Below are positions 21,892 through 32,759 of a stretch of 64,000 nt of DNA, piece by piece. The position numbers were made by a program, and so were the translations under genes. This stretch comes from Elgaria multicarinata webbii (taxonomy: Eukaryota > Chordata > Lepidosauria > Squamata > Anguidae): positions 3,923,001 to 3,987,000 of the forward strand of contig NC_086188.1 of assembly GCF_023053635.1 (NCBI RefSeq). Reading direction: 5' to 3'. Position 1 is the first letter of the stretch. Each line of letters opens with the position of its first letter. The notes under the pieces are model-generated. The model was not told where the DNA came from. It was given only the letters and a program-made list of their open reading frames with translations, and searched no databases.

Positions 21892-21935
21892 TGCTGAGTC
21901 AGAAGATTCGGGCCGCAAGTGAACCCGTATAAAAA
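21892..21935 (+). promoter_or_regulatory. CRYBA4: CRYBA4 core promoter: Maf recognition element and TATA box
   Basis: TGCTGAGTCAGAA (21892-21904) matches the T-MARE consensus TGCTGAGTCAGCA at 11 of 13 positions. A TATA box, TATAAAAA, follows at 21928-21935. Large Maf factors (c-Maf, MafA/L-Maf) drive crystallin promoters through such sites, so this is a convincing lens promoter. The motifs are seen directly; factor binding is inferred. Confidence 0.8.
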
Positions 21936-21957
21936 CCCCTCTGAAAAAGAAGAGCTG

Positions 21958-21997
21958 ACGAGGACCGCCAAATAGAACCAAGCTGGAGTTCACTCAG
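21958..21997 (+). other. CRYBA4: CRYBA4 exon 1 (non-coding 5' UTR)
   Basis: Begins about 30 bp after the TATA box and ends CACTCAG at 21997, followed by the donor GTAAGC. It has no ATG. A short untranslated first exon of about 40 bp is the family pattern. The start is estimated. Confidence 0.7.
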
Positions 21998-22451
21998 GTA
22001 AGCACCAGGAAGCGCTTGAGAAACACCTCCGGTTGTTGGGGGGGGGCAGGGGGCGGGGCAGAGATCCAGACAGCCCTGGGCAATGCCAGCCCCCCAACTG
22101 TGAGAACTCTTGTCCCAAAACTGGAATTGGGGGTCTCAGGAAAACATTTTTCTGAGGCCAGCAAGCCCGGCCGTGCATATTAGTGCCGAGAGAGTGAGGT
22201 ACTCTGTACATGCTCAGAGACACAAACGCTGTCCTAACTGAAAGCAGATCCCGGGGCTAACGGCTGTCCTTGCATGTTGAACACACTCAGGGGCAGCACC
22301 GCCTTAATCCCATTCCCCCCCACCCCCATGTTCCAGGGATGAGCTGTGGCATCAAACGCTGTTTGTCCAGGGCTCACCACAGCTCCCTTGCAGCCCTCTG
22401 TGATCCCTTCGGCCCTCTCATTTCCTTGCCGCTCGGGGGGAACTGGCCAGC

Positions 22452-22490
22452 ATGAGCCAACAAGGCGGAAAATTCTCTGGGCTCTGGAAG
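22452..22490 (+). CDS. CRYBA4: CRYBA4 exon 2 (start codon, N-terminal arm)
   Basis: The acceptor is probably CTGGCCAG just before 22451, then ATG at 22452. It encodes [13 protein letters not shown] in 13 codons and ends at the donor GTACGG. Human CRYBA4 also has a 13-residue exon ending GPWK, so length, phase and the final WK support the call. Confidence 0.85.
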
Positions 22491-25400
22491 GTACGGAGCT
22501 GTGTGATGTGGTGTATTTTGAGGGGGGGGTTGAAGCTGGAGAGAGAGTAGCCCCATTTCCAGGAGGAGCTAAAAGTGATCAAGAAATTCTGAGGGTGAGT
22601 GAAGGACATGGGTATCAGGGATCCTGGGGGGGGGGGGCGGGCGGAGAGGGAGATAAATAAAAGCAATCCATTTTATTTATTTTTCACTAGCCATTCTGAT
22701 CTGCAAAGTGCTTCCTTCTGTCCACCTTCACAATAGCTAGCATCCATAGGCGTGCACAAGGGGTGTGCCGGGTGTGCCCAGGCACACCCTAATGTCTCAA
22801 GCAATATTGTCTCTCTGCTTGGAGACACATTTTGAGGGGAGACACAGACTGAGTGTCTCTTGGAGACACTGCTTGGAGACACAGATTGAGGGGAGACATG
22901 AGAGCACTCTTCAAATACTTCAAAGGTTGTCACACAGAGGAGGGCCAGGATCTCTTCTTGATCCTCCCAGAGTGCAGGACACGGAATAACGGGCTCAAGT
23001 TACAGGAAGCCAGATTCCAGCTGGACATCAGGAAAAACCTCCTGACTGTTAGAGCAGTACGACAATGGAATCAGTCACCTAGGGAGGTGGTGGGCTCTCC
23101 CACATTAGAGGCCTTCAAGAGGCAGCTGGACAACCATCTGTCAGGGATGCTTTAGGGTGGATTCCTGCATTGAGCAGTGGGTTGGACTCGATGGCCTTGT
23201 AGGCCCCTTTCAACTCTGCTATTCTATGATTCTATGATTTCAAAGTGGCCAGGAGGAGGGGACCCAAAGGCTAATATTCCCTCGTAAGACCCTCCTCTGG
23301 CCAGTGTCATCACAAGGCCCCACCAATGCTCATTCCCCCACCACCACCACCTGCAACGGCTCTCTTGCAGTCAGGGAATCTGATCACAGAGGAGGGCATC
23401 GATGGAATAGTGTCTAATAAATAAATGGATCAAAATAATGAGTATTCAATACATATTCACATTGGAAAAAATAATTGATTAATGAAATTCCCTGGGTGCA
23501 CATCCTAATGAAATGTGCTGTGCACGCCTATGCTAGGATCATTCCCATTTTATAGACAGAGAACCGAGGTGGAGTGTGGGTGACTTAAGGGGGGCCGGAC
23601 AAGGACTCCGGGACAGAGAAGGAGCGTTAGTTCAGAGGTCTCTGGACTGAGCTTAGTTTGCCACCTACTAGAGACAGGAAGGGAGAGACCTAGAGAAGTG
23701 CTTAGAATACTGGACTTGGAAGCCCCGAGTTCAAATCCTGGTTAAGGTGACCAGCTCCACACACCACCCTCCATGTTCATGAGCTTGTCTGGTTGGCGCA
23801 CAACACCTTCACAAGCACCTGTGCTGTTTTTCTATATGTGTTGCTTTGAGGAGTTGTATGTAAACAAGTGTGTGTGTGTGTGTGTTGCTTCTTTCCTTCT
23901 TGCAGAAAAGGAGTTGGCAATCTGGGTGTCCCTGCTTTCTTCGGGGGGTGGGGTGGGCTTCCAATTACTCAAGATGGAGGCATGAGATTCCCCTCCCCCC
24001 CCCCATGTCCATCAGTCCTGTGGGGCCAGGGGAGGTCTCGAAGCAGGAGAAGGCAGCCTCTCCCCTGGGGTTGCCTCTCCCTTGGCACCCTGAACCCCAA
24101 ATCCTTTCCCCCTCCTCTCAGATTGTGGCGTGGGACGAGCCCGCCTTCCAGGGCCGGAAGCACGAGTTCACCGCCGAGTGCTACGATCTGGCGTCCTGTG
24201 GCTTTGACAATGTGTGCTCAGTACGCGTGGAGAGTGGCACGTGAGTGAGCCCCTGGCCCTCGGCCACCCCACCCCTGCCGGTGCCCCCTGCCGTCCAGGG
24301 CAATTGCCTGTTTCTGCTCTCAGTTGCCCTATCTTCTCTCCTGCCTTGGCCATGCTTCAGGGTTAGGCCCCCTCCCTTGGCGTGTCCAGACATTCAGTCT
24401 CTCTGGCGCTGCAATCCTGAACCCACTTACTTGAAAGGGAAGGGGGTGTGGCTGAGGGGAGGGGCCAAGGGGAGGGGGCGTGGCCCTCTGAGAAGCCAGA
24501 ATGAGACTGCAGAGTGCTGAATTCTTCAGCCCTGCTGTGAGTGAAGGTTGTTGGGTAGGGTGACCCTATGGAAAGGAGGACAGGGCTCCTGTATCTTAAC
24601 AGTTGTGTAGAAAAGGAAATTTCAGCAGGTGTCATTTTTATGCTTGCAGCACCTGGTGAAATTCCCTCTTCATCACAACAGTTCAAGCTGCAGGAGCTAT
24701 ACTAGAGTGACCACATACAAAAGAGGGCAGGGCTCCTGCAGCTTGAACTGTTGTGATGAAGAGGGAATTTCACCAGGTGCTGCAGGCATAAAAAAATGAC
24801 ACCTGCTGAAATCCCCTTTTCTACACAACTGTTAAAGATAAAGGAGCCCTGTCCTCCTTTCCATAGGGTCACCCTACTGTTGGGTACCGGTGGGCTGTCT
24901 TTGCCACGGAAACCCCTGAATGACCGCCTACAGCCTGGCAGCTTTGTTCCCATAGGTGGGTTGGCTTCGAGCACCCCGGGTTCCAGGGGCAGCAGTTTGT
25001 GCTAGAACGAGGCGAATACCCCTGTTGGGAAGCCTGGAGCGGCAGCAACGCCTATCACGTCCGGAGGATGAGTTCTTTCCGGCCCGTCTCCTGTGCGGTG
25101 AGTGAGGCATGAGGGGGTTGCAGAGGACAGGTGGTACGCCGAGCAAACACTTTTACATTTGGGAGTGGGGGGAATACCCTCTTCAAGTTTGCGTTTGCTG
25201 AGGTTTTATTATTATTTATCCATGGTATTTATATCCGGTAAGTAATTCCCCTCCAGTCCATTTTATCCTCCCAACAACCCTGTGAGGTAGGCTGGGCTGA
25301 GAGCAGGGTTGTCGGAGATATCAACAACAGATTCAAATGAATTCATGTTTGTGTGAACCCAACCTGTGGGTCCCACAGCAGATCACGTTTTTCCTATTCG

Positions 25401-27714
25401 CACTGAGTTTGCAGAGATTTGCACAAATTAAGACATACACTAATGGGCGCTTGGAATGTGCATGACTGCAAATGGAATGGAATTCTCACACATCTCTAAA
25501 AAAACCAACAACTCCCAGCAAGCAGTGGTGATTGCTGAGGGATTCTGGGAGTTGAAGTCCAACTCGTCTGTCGGGGATGAGGTTGGGGGAGATTGCCATA
25601 ACAGATGGGGCCACGCAGCTCTAGAAGGCAAAGAGACGCAGAACGAAATGGTGACCACCGGACGCCATCTTTGCCTTACCACAGAATCACCGGGAGAGCA
25701 AACTGAGCATCTTTGAGCAGGAGAATTTTCTGGGCCGCAAAGGGGAGCTGAGCGACGATTGCCCGTCCCTCAAGGCCATGGGCTGGGGCAGCAATGCCGT
25801 GGGGTCCCTCTGCGTGCACTCCGGCGCGTAAGTATGTGGCGTGGCTCCCTGGCCGCCTCTACAAAGGGTCTCTCTGGGATCGGATGGACGAAGGGCCCCA
25901 TTTTCCATATTTTGAGACAGAACTGACTTGCGGCATTTGCACGGAGATGCGGTGGCCACAGCTAACTTTTGTGGCTCTCCAAGGCTACAGAGAAACAGAA
26001 ATGCTTCACCTTCTGCCTCCGTCTGCAATGGACTGGTACCTGCAGGATGGAACCAACACACCTTTTGGGAAAGGAGGGGAGGATGGAGGCCCTTCGTCAG
26101 GAAGAGACACACACACATGCACACAGACACACGTGAATGGACCCAGTTTCACTCAGGTTCAAATAGCTCTTAGTTTGATGCCACGAAGCCTTCAAGCAAA
26201 GTTATGCAGCTGTCGAAGTTGGACACAGTGGGCCGGCCCTGTCTGAGTGGAGCCATGGCTGCTGGCACCCCTAGGAATGCCCCCTACCATGGTGCACCCC
26301 TACAAACACCTTAGGGAGGGATCTGTCCGCTCCATTCTCCTGAGGGGGCTGCCCCGCGTCAAAGGCAGATGGGGCAGCCATGACACTCTGTACGTCGGCT
26401 TGCTCATCATCTCCCCCGGCTTCAGATTGCACAACGGACTGCAAAACTAGGCACTGGTTAGGGAAGTCTGCCATCTTGTGGCTGAAGTTGTTACTTAACC
26501 CATTTTAAAAAGAAAAGAATCCCAAGGCGCACACACGCACACACCCCAGAGTACGCTCGCCAAGTTTCCATCACCTATGATTCACAGTCTTGGCGCTATG
26601 GTGCTGATGGCCAGTCAGACAGACACAGGTTGGGGAGGATGGGAACTGTAGTCCAACACATCTGTTGCATAATTTATGCTAATCCGAGTGTGTTCAAATC
26701 CAATATTGAGACACTCGCGAAAGATCACAAGCAAGGCGTTGGGCACCAAACGTTTATTCTCGAGAATAGGTGATGACCTGGCGCTCATGCAGCAAAGACA
26801 GAGTCACACGGCGCTGGGGCAGGACAATAGCCTATATACTTCCATGCAGTGGTCAGAAGGGGTATTGCAGCTGAAGTTGCCATGTGCTTTGCTTCTGTAG
26901 CCCCACCCCTACTGGTGATATGGCCAAGGGGCAGTCCCAAGGACTTGGCTGGGTTTGACTGGTCAGTTTCATTTGAAACTGACCTATGGTGTGGTCCGGG
27001 CAGTTAATCAGTGGAGTGGATTCGGCAGGATTAACTCAATCAATATCGTCTGGCAAGAAATGGGCTTGGAAGTCGCCTACGACTCTGTGCCACTTGCAGG
27101 GGGGTCAATGGGGTTTTTATTGAGGGGCATCTGGCTACTCCCCTTTCCTGCCTTGTTGTGCCCAGTCGCCTTTTCCAGGTGTCCCCGGGTGGGCTCATGG
27201 TGGGGTGTCCTAGGGGTGTGTGTGTGCACGTGTGCAGGTGCATGTGTATATGCGTGTGCGAATGCGTGTCTGGATGTGTCTGCGTGTCAGGGAAAATGGA
27301 CATTCTAGATGTTATGTCACATCCAGAGGTGGCGCCCCCGCCCCCACCCACCCCGGATAGAAAGGCAAAGTCCCTCGCTTCCCACTGGCTCCCAGGGTGC
27401 TTCCTGCCTTGAGCAGGGGGTTGGACTCGATGGCCTTGTAGGCCCCTTCCAACTCTGCTTTTCTATGATTCTTTTCTATGATTCCATCACCCGTTCCACG
27501 CTCCTCCTGCCCAGCTGATTTTCTTGCCAATTTTCAGCTGACCTTTGCTCTCTCCTCCCTCCTCAGCTGGGTGTGCTCCCAGTTCCCCGGCTACCGGGGT
27601 TTCCAGTACATCGTGGAAAGCGACTGCCACAGGGGCGAATACAAGCACTTCCGCGAATTGGGCTCTCACGCCCAGACTTTCCAGGTGCAATCCATCCGCC
27701 GGATCCAGCACTGA
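22452..27714 (+). CDS. CRYBA4: Beta-crystallin A4, whole gene (coding exons 2-6)
   Basis: Acidic beta-crystallin of the lens, a partner of basic beta-crystallins such as CRYBB1 and CRYBB2 in heteromers. Coding exons of 39, 119, 142, 143 and 148 bp join in frame to give 196 residues, the same length as human CRYBA4. The protein has a 13-residue N-terminal arm, four Greek-key motifs and almost no C-terminal arm, ending QSIRRIQH. Diagnostic CRYBA4 strings are [30 protein letters not shown] and SIRRIQ. All splice sites are GT-AG. A conserved Trp in motif 4 (human HFREWGSH) reads Leu here (HFRELGSH, codon TTG). No stop or frameshift is seen. The head-to-head layout with CRYBB1 is ancestral in vertebrates. 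Confidence 0.97.
22491..24121. other. CRYBA4: CRYBA4 intron 2
   Basis: Contains a CR1-type LINE 3' fragment (22885-23243), MIR/tRNA-SINE-like remnants (about 23535-23765) and a short (GT)n at 23868-23885. A tandem-like GGAGACAC repeat lies just before the CR1 fragment (about 22820-22890). Confidence 0.8.
22885..23243 (+). mobile_element. CR1-type LINE 3' end
   Basis: Encodes ...[40 protein letters not shown] and [11 protein letters not shown]-stop, then the 3' UTR ending ATTCTATGATTCTATGAT, the octamer repeat typical of CR1. Confidence 0.9.
24122..24240 (+). CDS. CRYBA4: CRYBA4 exon 3 (Greek-key motif 1)
   Basis: 119 bp, acceptor CCTCCTCTCAG, donor GTGAGT. It encodes [20 protein letters not shown], then [19 protein letters not shown]. 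WDExxFQGxxHEFTAEC is the CRYBA-type first motif. Confidence 0.97.
24556..24876. mobile_element. TA-flanked palindromic MITE (Tc1/mariner-like), in CRYBA4 intron 3
   Basis: Termini TAGGGTGACCCTATGGAAAG and its complement ending GGGTCACCCTA. The two halves are near-complementary over the full length, so the element folds back on itself. The centre carries TAGAGTGACC, a second terminus-like motif. Confidence 0.85.
24956..25097 (+). CDS. CRYBA4: CRYBA4 exon 4 (Greek-key motif 2 and linker)
   Basis: 142 bp, acceptor CCCATAG, donor GTGAGT. It encodes [38 protein letters not shown] and SSFRPVSCA. The nine extra bases relative to CRYBB1 exon 4 are typical of acidic beta-crystallins. Confidence 0.97.
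25228..25312 (-). mobile_element. tRNA-SINE-type 3' fragment
   Basis: CCTCCCAACAACCCTGTGAG followed by GTAGGCTGGGCTGAGAG, inverse of the common SINE block. Confidence 0.6.
25685..25827 (+). CDS. CRYBA4: CRYBA4 exon 5 (Greek-key motif 3)
   Basis: 143 bp, acceptor CTTACCACAG, donor GTAAGT. It encodes [37 protein letters not shown] and [11 protein letters not shown]. [20 protein letters not shown] is characteristic of CRYBA4. Confidence 0.97.
26663..26860 (-). mobile_element. Fossil endogenous-retrovirus-like LTR fragment
   Basis: On the minus strand it ends GCATAAATTATGCAACA and carries GAGAATAAA, the same R/U5-like layout as the solo LTR at 35518-35876. Similarity fades beyond about 26860. 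No internal region is seen. Old, incomplete copy. Confidence 0.75.
27405..27485 (+). mobile_element. CR1-type LINE 3' terminus
   Basis: GAGCAGGGGGTTGGACTCGA, TGGCCTTGTAGGCCCCTTCC and a TTCTATGATTCTTTTCTATG end. Only the last 80 bp of the element. Confidence 0.85.
27567..27714 (+). CDS. CRYBA4: CRYBA4 exon 6 (Greek-key motif 4, stop)
   Basis: Acceptor CTCCTCAG; one base completes a split Ala codon, then 48 codons and TGA at 27712-27714. It encodes [37 protein letters not shown] and [10 protein letters not shown]. The Leu in HFREL replaces a Trp found in human CRYBA4. Confidence 0.97.
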
Positions 27715-27867
27715 GTGAGAAACCGGCACGTGGCAGGATCTCCCATCCGCCTGGGCCCTGATCCGGAGGGGGCCGCCGAGCCAGGCCTGCGTCACCCTGT
27801 GTCCCCTTGCCACGCACTGGCCAAGCCAGGAGCCGTGCAAATTTGGGACTTCCTTCCACTGGTGTGC

Positions 27868-27873
27868 AATAAA
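27868..27873 (+). terminator. CRYBA4: CRYBA4 polyadenylation signal
   Basis: AATAAA lies 154 bp after the stop codon in the context GTGCAATAAAGGG, followed by a T-rich stretch. The short 3' UTR fits crystallin genes. Confidence 0.85.
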
Positions 27874-27879
27874 GGGTAC

Positions 27880-29340
27880 TTCTTTAAACCTTTCGGACAC
27901 CTGGCAGTGTTTTTTATGGGAAACATTTCTCCACTGCCTTGCCCCATCCTCTCCATCATAGCATCGGCAAGGGAGGAAAAGTGTTGCGCATAAATGGAAA
28001 AGACGCTAAAAGCGAGAGAACCAGCAAGGGCCCTAAAGAAGCCTTTTTTAAAAATGCCGCCCCCCAGCCCAGCCAAGTCCACCACTAGCAGCAGCAATCC
28101 CATCCTATTTTGCCCTAGGTGTGCTCAGAAAACCGGAAAATGGGCTGATAGAATTTTTACTCTTCTGGGGGCGACAGGTCTGTGGAAAGTGGAAAGAGGG
28201 TATTTCAGGCTGCAACGCCGGAGCGTCCCTTTATGAATTTCACGGCTGCAACGTAGAGACGGCAGCTGCCTGCTTAGTTAGTTCTAAAAAGGGGTTAACA
28301 TACATTCCAGGAGCAGAGTTCTAGGGAAGGCTGTTAATAGAGCCTCCATGTTCAGAGGTAGTGTACCTCAGAATAACAGATGCAGGTGGACGAAGAGCAG
28401 GGGTCGGTTCTCCCTTTAATGTCCTGCGTGTGGGTTTCCCCTTGGGGCACTTGCTCGGCCACTGCGGGAAACAGAGCCTGGACTTTGAGAGGCCTTTTGT
28501 CCGATCCGATTATAGGGGCTCTCCTTATTCTTCTGGTTCTGTGGATACCTGAGTGCACAAAGCCTGCAGCCGTGAAGCCTCGTTGGAGCTTGGCGGTGTG
28601 GACTTTTATGCCTACGGCTTATTATTTGCACAAGAAGCACTCCGAAAGCTGTAACCAAGCACTGTATAAGTGGGGAGGATCATTAGAGAGCCGTTCATCC
28701 ATGCGGAAATCAGGATTTCAGGCAAAGTAGGGCTTCGATTAAAGTCCACAGCCGCTGAGACTGATAGGAACTGGCCTCTCGGCCCTGCCTTTAAAAAGGA
28801 ATAAATGGAAGCTCTGGGCTTTCTCAAATCCGGGAGCCATCCAAAGCGAGGCCATGCTTGAGAATCCCTCCTTCCCTCCCCGCTCCAGATGTTCCAGCTG
28901 GCTGTTGCTTGGAAGTTCAAATCAGCAGGCCTTCTGCTCCAATGGGGCGGGAGCGCCACCATGTGGCTGCCCGAGCCAGGTGCCCCACACCCCTGATTGC
29001 ACACATCGCTCAAGATGTGCTCAGGGTGGTTCAGCGCAACTTTGCTGCCCAGATTCGCACACAACCAGAACTCGCCACCCCTTGCTAAGGCCTACCTATG
29101 TGGGATGGGCAGGAGAGGGTGAGAAGACCAGCCATAAATAACCCTGGGGAGGATGAGGAGAGATCATTGCGGCCCACGCATGCCTCTACCCAGAGCTATA
29201 CTCTGCCCCCAGTGGCACACTATGCACAGTTAAACAAGGTATTTTGCAGCCACAGCTGAGCCCTTGAAACGAGTCACTTCTGGGAATGGTAGTTTTCCGA
29301 GCCGAGAATGGGAGTCCGTATGCTTTGAACTCCATGTCCC
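27880..29340. other. Sequence downstream of CRYBA4
   Basis: No exon or clear repeat. Unique-looking sequence; small open frames show no known domain. Confidence 0.5.
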
Positions 29341-29368
29341 AGAATGCCTTGTGAACCAGCCTTGGGGG

Positions 29369-29371
<3 letters not shown>

Positions 29372-29418
<47 letters not shown>
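29372..29418. repeat. (GT)n microsatellite
   Basis: About 23 uninterrupted GT units. Confidence 0.97.
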
Positions 29419-29420
<2 letters not shown>

Positions 29421-29976
29421 GGAGCAGTATTTAACCCTTGGTATGCCTGAAAAAGATGTTGCTGGTGGAAGACAGAGAATGATACACGAGCAAGGAGGAG
29501 GACGGCTTAGGAAGGAGGCACACACGGGAGACGTGGATGCTTAGCCCACGTGGCACGGTCCTCACAACCGGATGAGCCACGCACAAACTGGTGGCTCACA
29601 AAGCAGAGCAGGGAAGAGGCTGCAGCCAGTCCAGGGTTGCAAAAGCTTGAGACGATAGGCTGGAATTTGCACACAGCAAGCTTTTCATTGCATGGAGAGC
29701 AATGTTATGGCCTGCACATTGAGCTGTCTTTAAAGACACAGCAGCAGCTCATTTGGATCAGTTGGCAACCATGCACACCCACCAACATTTTGCAGATGAA
29801 CGTAGGGGACACAAGCCCTCTGCACACCCTCTGGCACTACTCATGCGGAAGGTGCTCCTTGGCCTGCTGGACTCATTGACATTGCAAATGCCGCCATTTC
29901 CCCCTCAATGGGCTGAAACAGCCAAAAGGGGCTGTGTAGATTGTTCTTTGGGAGTATAATGACATATGCCTTGGAT

Positions 29977-30091
29977 CAGCCTTCCCCAACCAGGGCCCCT
30001 CTGGATGTGTTGGACTGCAACTCCCATCATTCCCATAATGATGGGAGTTGAAATCCAGCACATCTGGTGGGCACCAGGTTGGGGAAAGCTG
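29977..30091. mobile_element. Intact palindromic MITE, probably hAT
   Basis: The arms CAGCCTTCCCCAACCAGGG and CAGGTTGGGGAAAGCTG meet at AACTCCCATCAT/ATGATGGGAGTT. Flanks CCTTGGAT and CCTTGGGG are similar 8-mers, suggesting a hAT-type duplication. Decayed copies occur near 5739, 12447, 19200, 20832 and 26600. Confidence 0.75.
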
Positions 30092-31486
30092 CCTTGGGGA
30101 AAACAGAGCGGAATTACCTTAAAGATGCTGTCATTGTCCTGCGGCACATTCACAGCAGTTCAGATGAGACTCCTCAGCCCCGGCAGCGTGTGAGATGACC
30201 GGCTCTGCTCTCACGCATGTGCGTTTATGACTGTGCGAACTAGCAGCAAGGCAAGGGAGACTTGTGACAAAATGATGCCGTGTAGAAAGCCCCTGCTCGC
30301 TGTCTTCGTTGTTCAGCCATTGTGCCCTCTGCCATAATACTCCATTCCCTCCACCATCCAACAGTCAGCATTCTGCACACACTGAGCCTCCTCAGTCCTC
30401 ATTGGGCTGCTGGGGGATTTGGCCCTGCTTAGGTTTCCCCCACACAAGGATAGTTTGTGTTTCTGCAAGCCTCAGGGCTTCCCTGTACATTGATGGTGCT
30501 ATATAAATAAATAATAATAATAATAATAATAATTCCCCCAGTCTGCAAATACCTTCCTGTTGTGCATGGGTGGTGCCATTTTGGCTGCAGGGCAACGACA
30601 CTCACCCCTGAACATCAGAAATACCAGGAATGATGTCACCCTCCCATTTCCCTTGATCTCCAGATGTCTTGAAGTTCACTGCTGACCATTAAGGATGTCA
30701 GAGAAATCTGGAACGGAACCCAGTGAGTCTGGATTTTTATGATTCTGACTCGCAGATTTTTGCAGCGGACCGGCTTGTCCCCTGTCGGGCTTGAGGACCG
30801 TTTTCCTAACCTTTGGGAAATTTGCGCCCATTCTTTCATAGAAAAATATGCAAAAGTAATAACAAAAAAAGCCCCCAGCCAAAAAATGAGCATGATGTCA
30901 GGACTGTCCTACCTTACAGGGCTGTCAGGAAGATCACCGAGATCCTGTTGGTGAAGCATTTCGACCACCTAGGGAAAGCAGCGTTATGTCAGTAGCTACT
31001 GGACAGGAATGCCAACTGGCCTCTAAATAAATTTAGAGAAGGATTTCTCGGCAGTAGATGGTGCTCTTGCCCAAGGAAAACTATTCAGCCTCCTGCTCCA
31101 CATCAGACTATAATCTCTCCTTAGCTGGCGCTCAGACCAGGCAGACCAGGCCGGCCGGCTGAGCCCCTTGCATGATGCTCACAGCTTTGCAACGAGGTCC
31201 TAGAGGTGGATCTAGAAGGATCCCCAATGTGCACAAGAGAGGCTGTGATTCGGAGCGGGAGAAAGAGAAGGACCACGTGCTCTGTTGGGTTTCCCAGAAG
31301 GAGAGCAGTGAAATCCAGCAACTGGCGTGTCTTTGCAAAGTCAGCCGTGGGGACAAAGGTACCAACTGCCCAACAGGCGAGCCGTTTCTCAATGGGATAC
31401 CCTGGTGCACTTGGGTTTCTCTCCTGCCGATTTAGGAGTCTCCTGTTCAGGAGGCTGCAAGCTATATGGCTGAGCTGAGATTTCAT
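30092..31486. other. Unclassified desert sequence
   Basis: A short LINE tail with TACATTGATGGTGCTATATA and (AAT)n lies at about 30450-30535. Otherwise no gene or repeat recognised. Confidence 0.5.
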
Positions 31487-32290
31487 AAAATCATAGAATC
31501 GTAGAATTGGAAGGGGCCTCTAAGGCCATCGAGTCCAACCCCCTGCTCAATGCAGGAATCCACCCTAAAGCATCCCTGACAGTTGGCTGTCCAGCTGCCT
31601 CTTGAAGGCCTCTAGTGTGGGAGAGCCCACAACCTCCCTAGGTAACTGATTCCATTGTCGTACTGCTCTAACAGTCAGGAAGTTTTTCCTGATGTCCAGC
31701 TGGAATCTGGCTTCCTGTCACTTCAGCCCATTATTCCGTGTCCTGCACTCTGGGAGGATCGAGAAGAGATCCTGACCCTCCTCTGTGTGACAACCTTTTA
31801 AGTCTTTGAAGAGTGCTATCATGTCTCCCCTCAATCTTCTCTTCTCCAGGCTAAACATGCCCGGTTCTTTCAGTCTCTCTTCATAGGGCTTTGTTTCCAG
31901 ACCCCTGATCATCCTAGTTGCCCTCCTCTGAACATGATCCAGCTTGTCTGCGTCCTTCTTGAATTGTGGAGCCCAGAACTGGATGCAATACTCTAGATGA
32001 GGCCTAACCAGGGCCGAATAGAGAGGAACCACTACCTCCCGCGATTTGGAAGCTATACTTCTATTAATGCAGCCCCAAATAGCATTTGCCTTTCTTGCAG
32101 CCATATCGCACTGTTGGCTCATATTCAGCTTGTGATCTACAACAATTTGAAGCCAAGCTTCCTGCAGCCCAACCGAGCACCCCCTTTCTACTGGAGCACA
32201 CTGCCTCTGTCTCCCCATTCTCCAAATCTGTTCTGGTTTCGACCAACGGTTCATAGGTGGGCTCCCGCAAACCACACGTCACCCGCGTCT
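31487..32290 (-). mobile_element. CR1-type LINE fragment, longest copy
   Basis: Reverse strand encodes [49 protein letters not shown] and KRRLRGDMIALFKDLKGCHT, the CR1 ORF2 C-terminal region. The 3' UTR and TCATAGAATCGTAGAATT end lie at the left. One frame stays open for 185 codons. Confidence 0.93.
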
Positions 32291-32309
32291 CCCTAAGGAG
32301 CTCAGGGTG

Positions 32310-32500
32310 CCATGCCAATTTGAAGGAGGGGCTTTAGCTGAGCTACATGCAGACAGTCCTGGGTTCGACCTTCCGACACCTCCAGGTAGGATGGAAAAAT
32401 TCTCACCTGAAAATCCAGAGAGCCATTGCTGCCAGTCAGTGCCGGCAAAATTGGGCTGGATGGCTCTGACTGTATAAGGCAGCTCCGATGCTCCGATGAG
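32310..32500 (+). mobile_element. tRNA-derived SINE (ACA-like)
   Basis: GGGTTCGACCTTCCGACACC (B-box-like), CCTGAAAATCCAGAGAGCC and CTGACTGTATAAGGCAGCTC follow in the order known for squamate ACA-type SINEs. Fragments recur near 34490, 45468 and 50025. Confidence 0.65.
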
Positions 32501-32659
32501 AGGAGTGCCCCCATTTTATTTCCACAACAACCTTGTCAGGTAGGCGAGGCTTTCCCAAGGCCACCTGGGCCAGATTTACACCTTGTGTCAAATCGTTACG
32601 AATGTGGAATAAAAAGCAGGAAATAACATTAGGGAAACGGTATATAGAATGTGGATTAT

Positions 32660-32745
32660 GCCCCAACAGTGATCAGTGCACTTCAATACCACTTTTGTAA
32701 ACCACCCAGAGAGCTTCGGCTATGGGGCGGTATAGAAATGTAATA
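32660..32745 (+). mobile_element. L2-type LINE 3' tail
   Basis: GTAAACCACCCAGAGAGCTT then CGGCTATGGGGCGGTATAGA. Tail-to-tail with the next element. Confidence 0.8.
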
Positions 32746-32759
32746 ATTTTTATTTATTT

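Larger units (their letters stand above)
25828..27566. other. CRYBA4: CRYBA4 intron 5
   Basis: Contains a fossil LTR fragment (from 26663), a GT-rich stretch with imperfect TGTG/TGCG repeats (about 27215-27290) and the 3' end of a CR1-type LINE (27405-27485) close to the acceptor of exon 6. Confidence 0.8.

Noticed and set aside
31718-32275. 185-codon open frame on the minus strand
   Set aside because: Typical CR1 ORF2 sequence ([26 protein letters not shown]).
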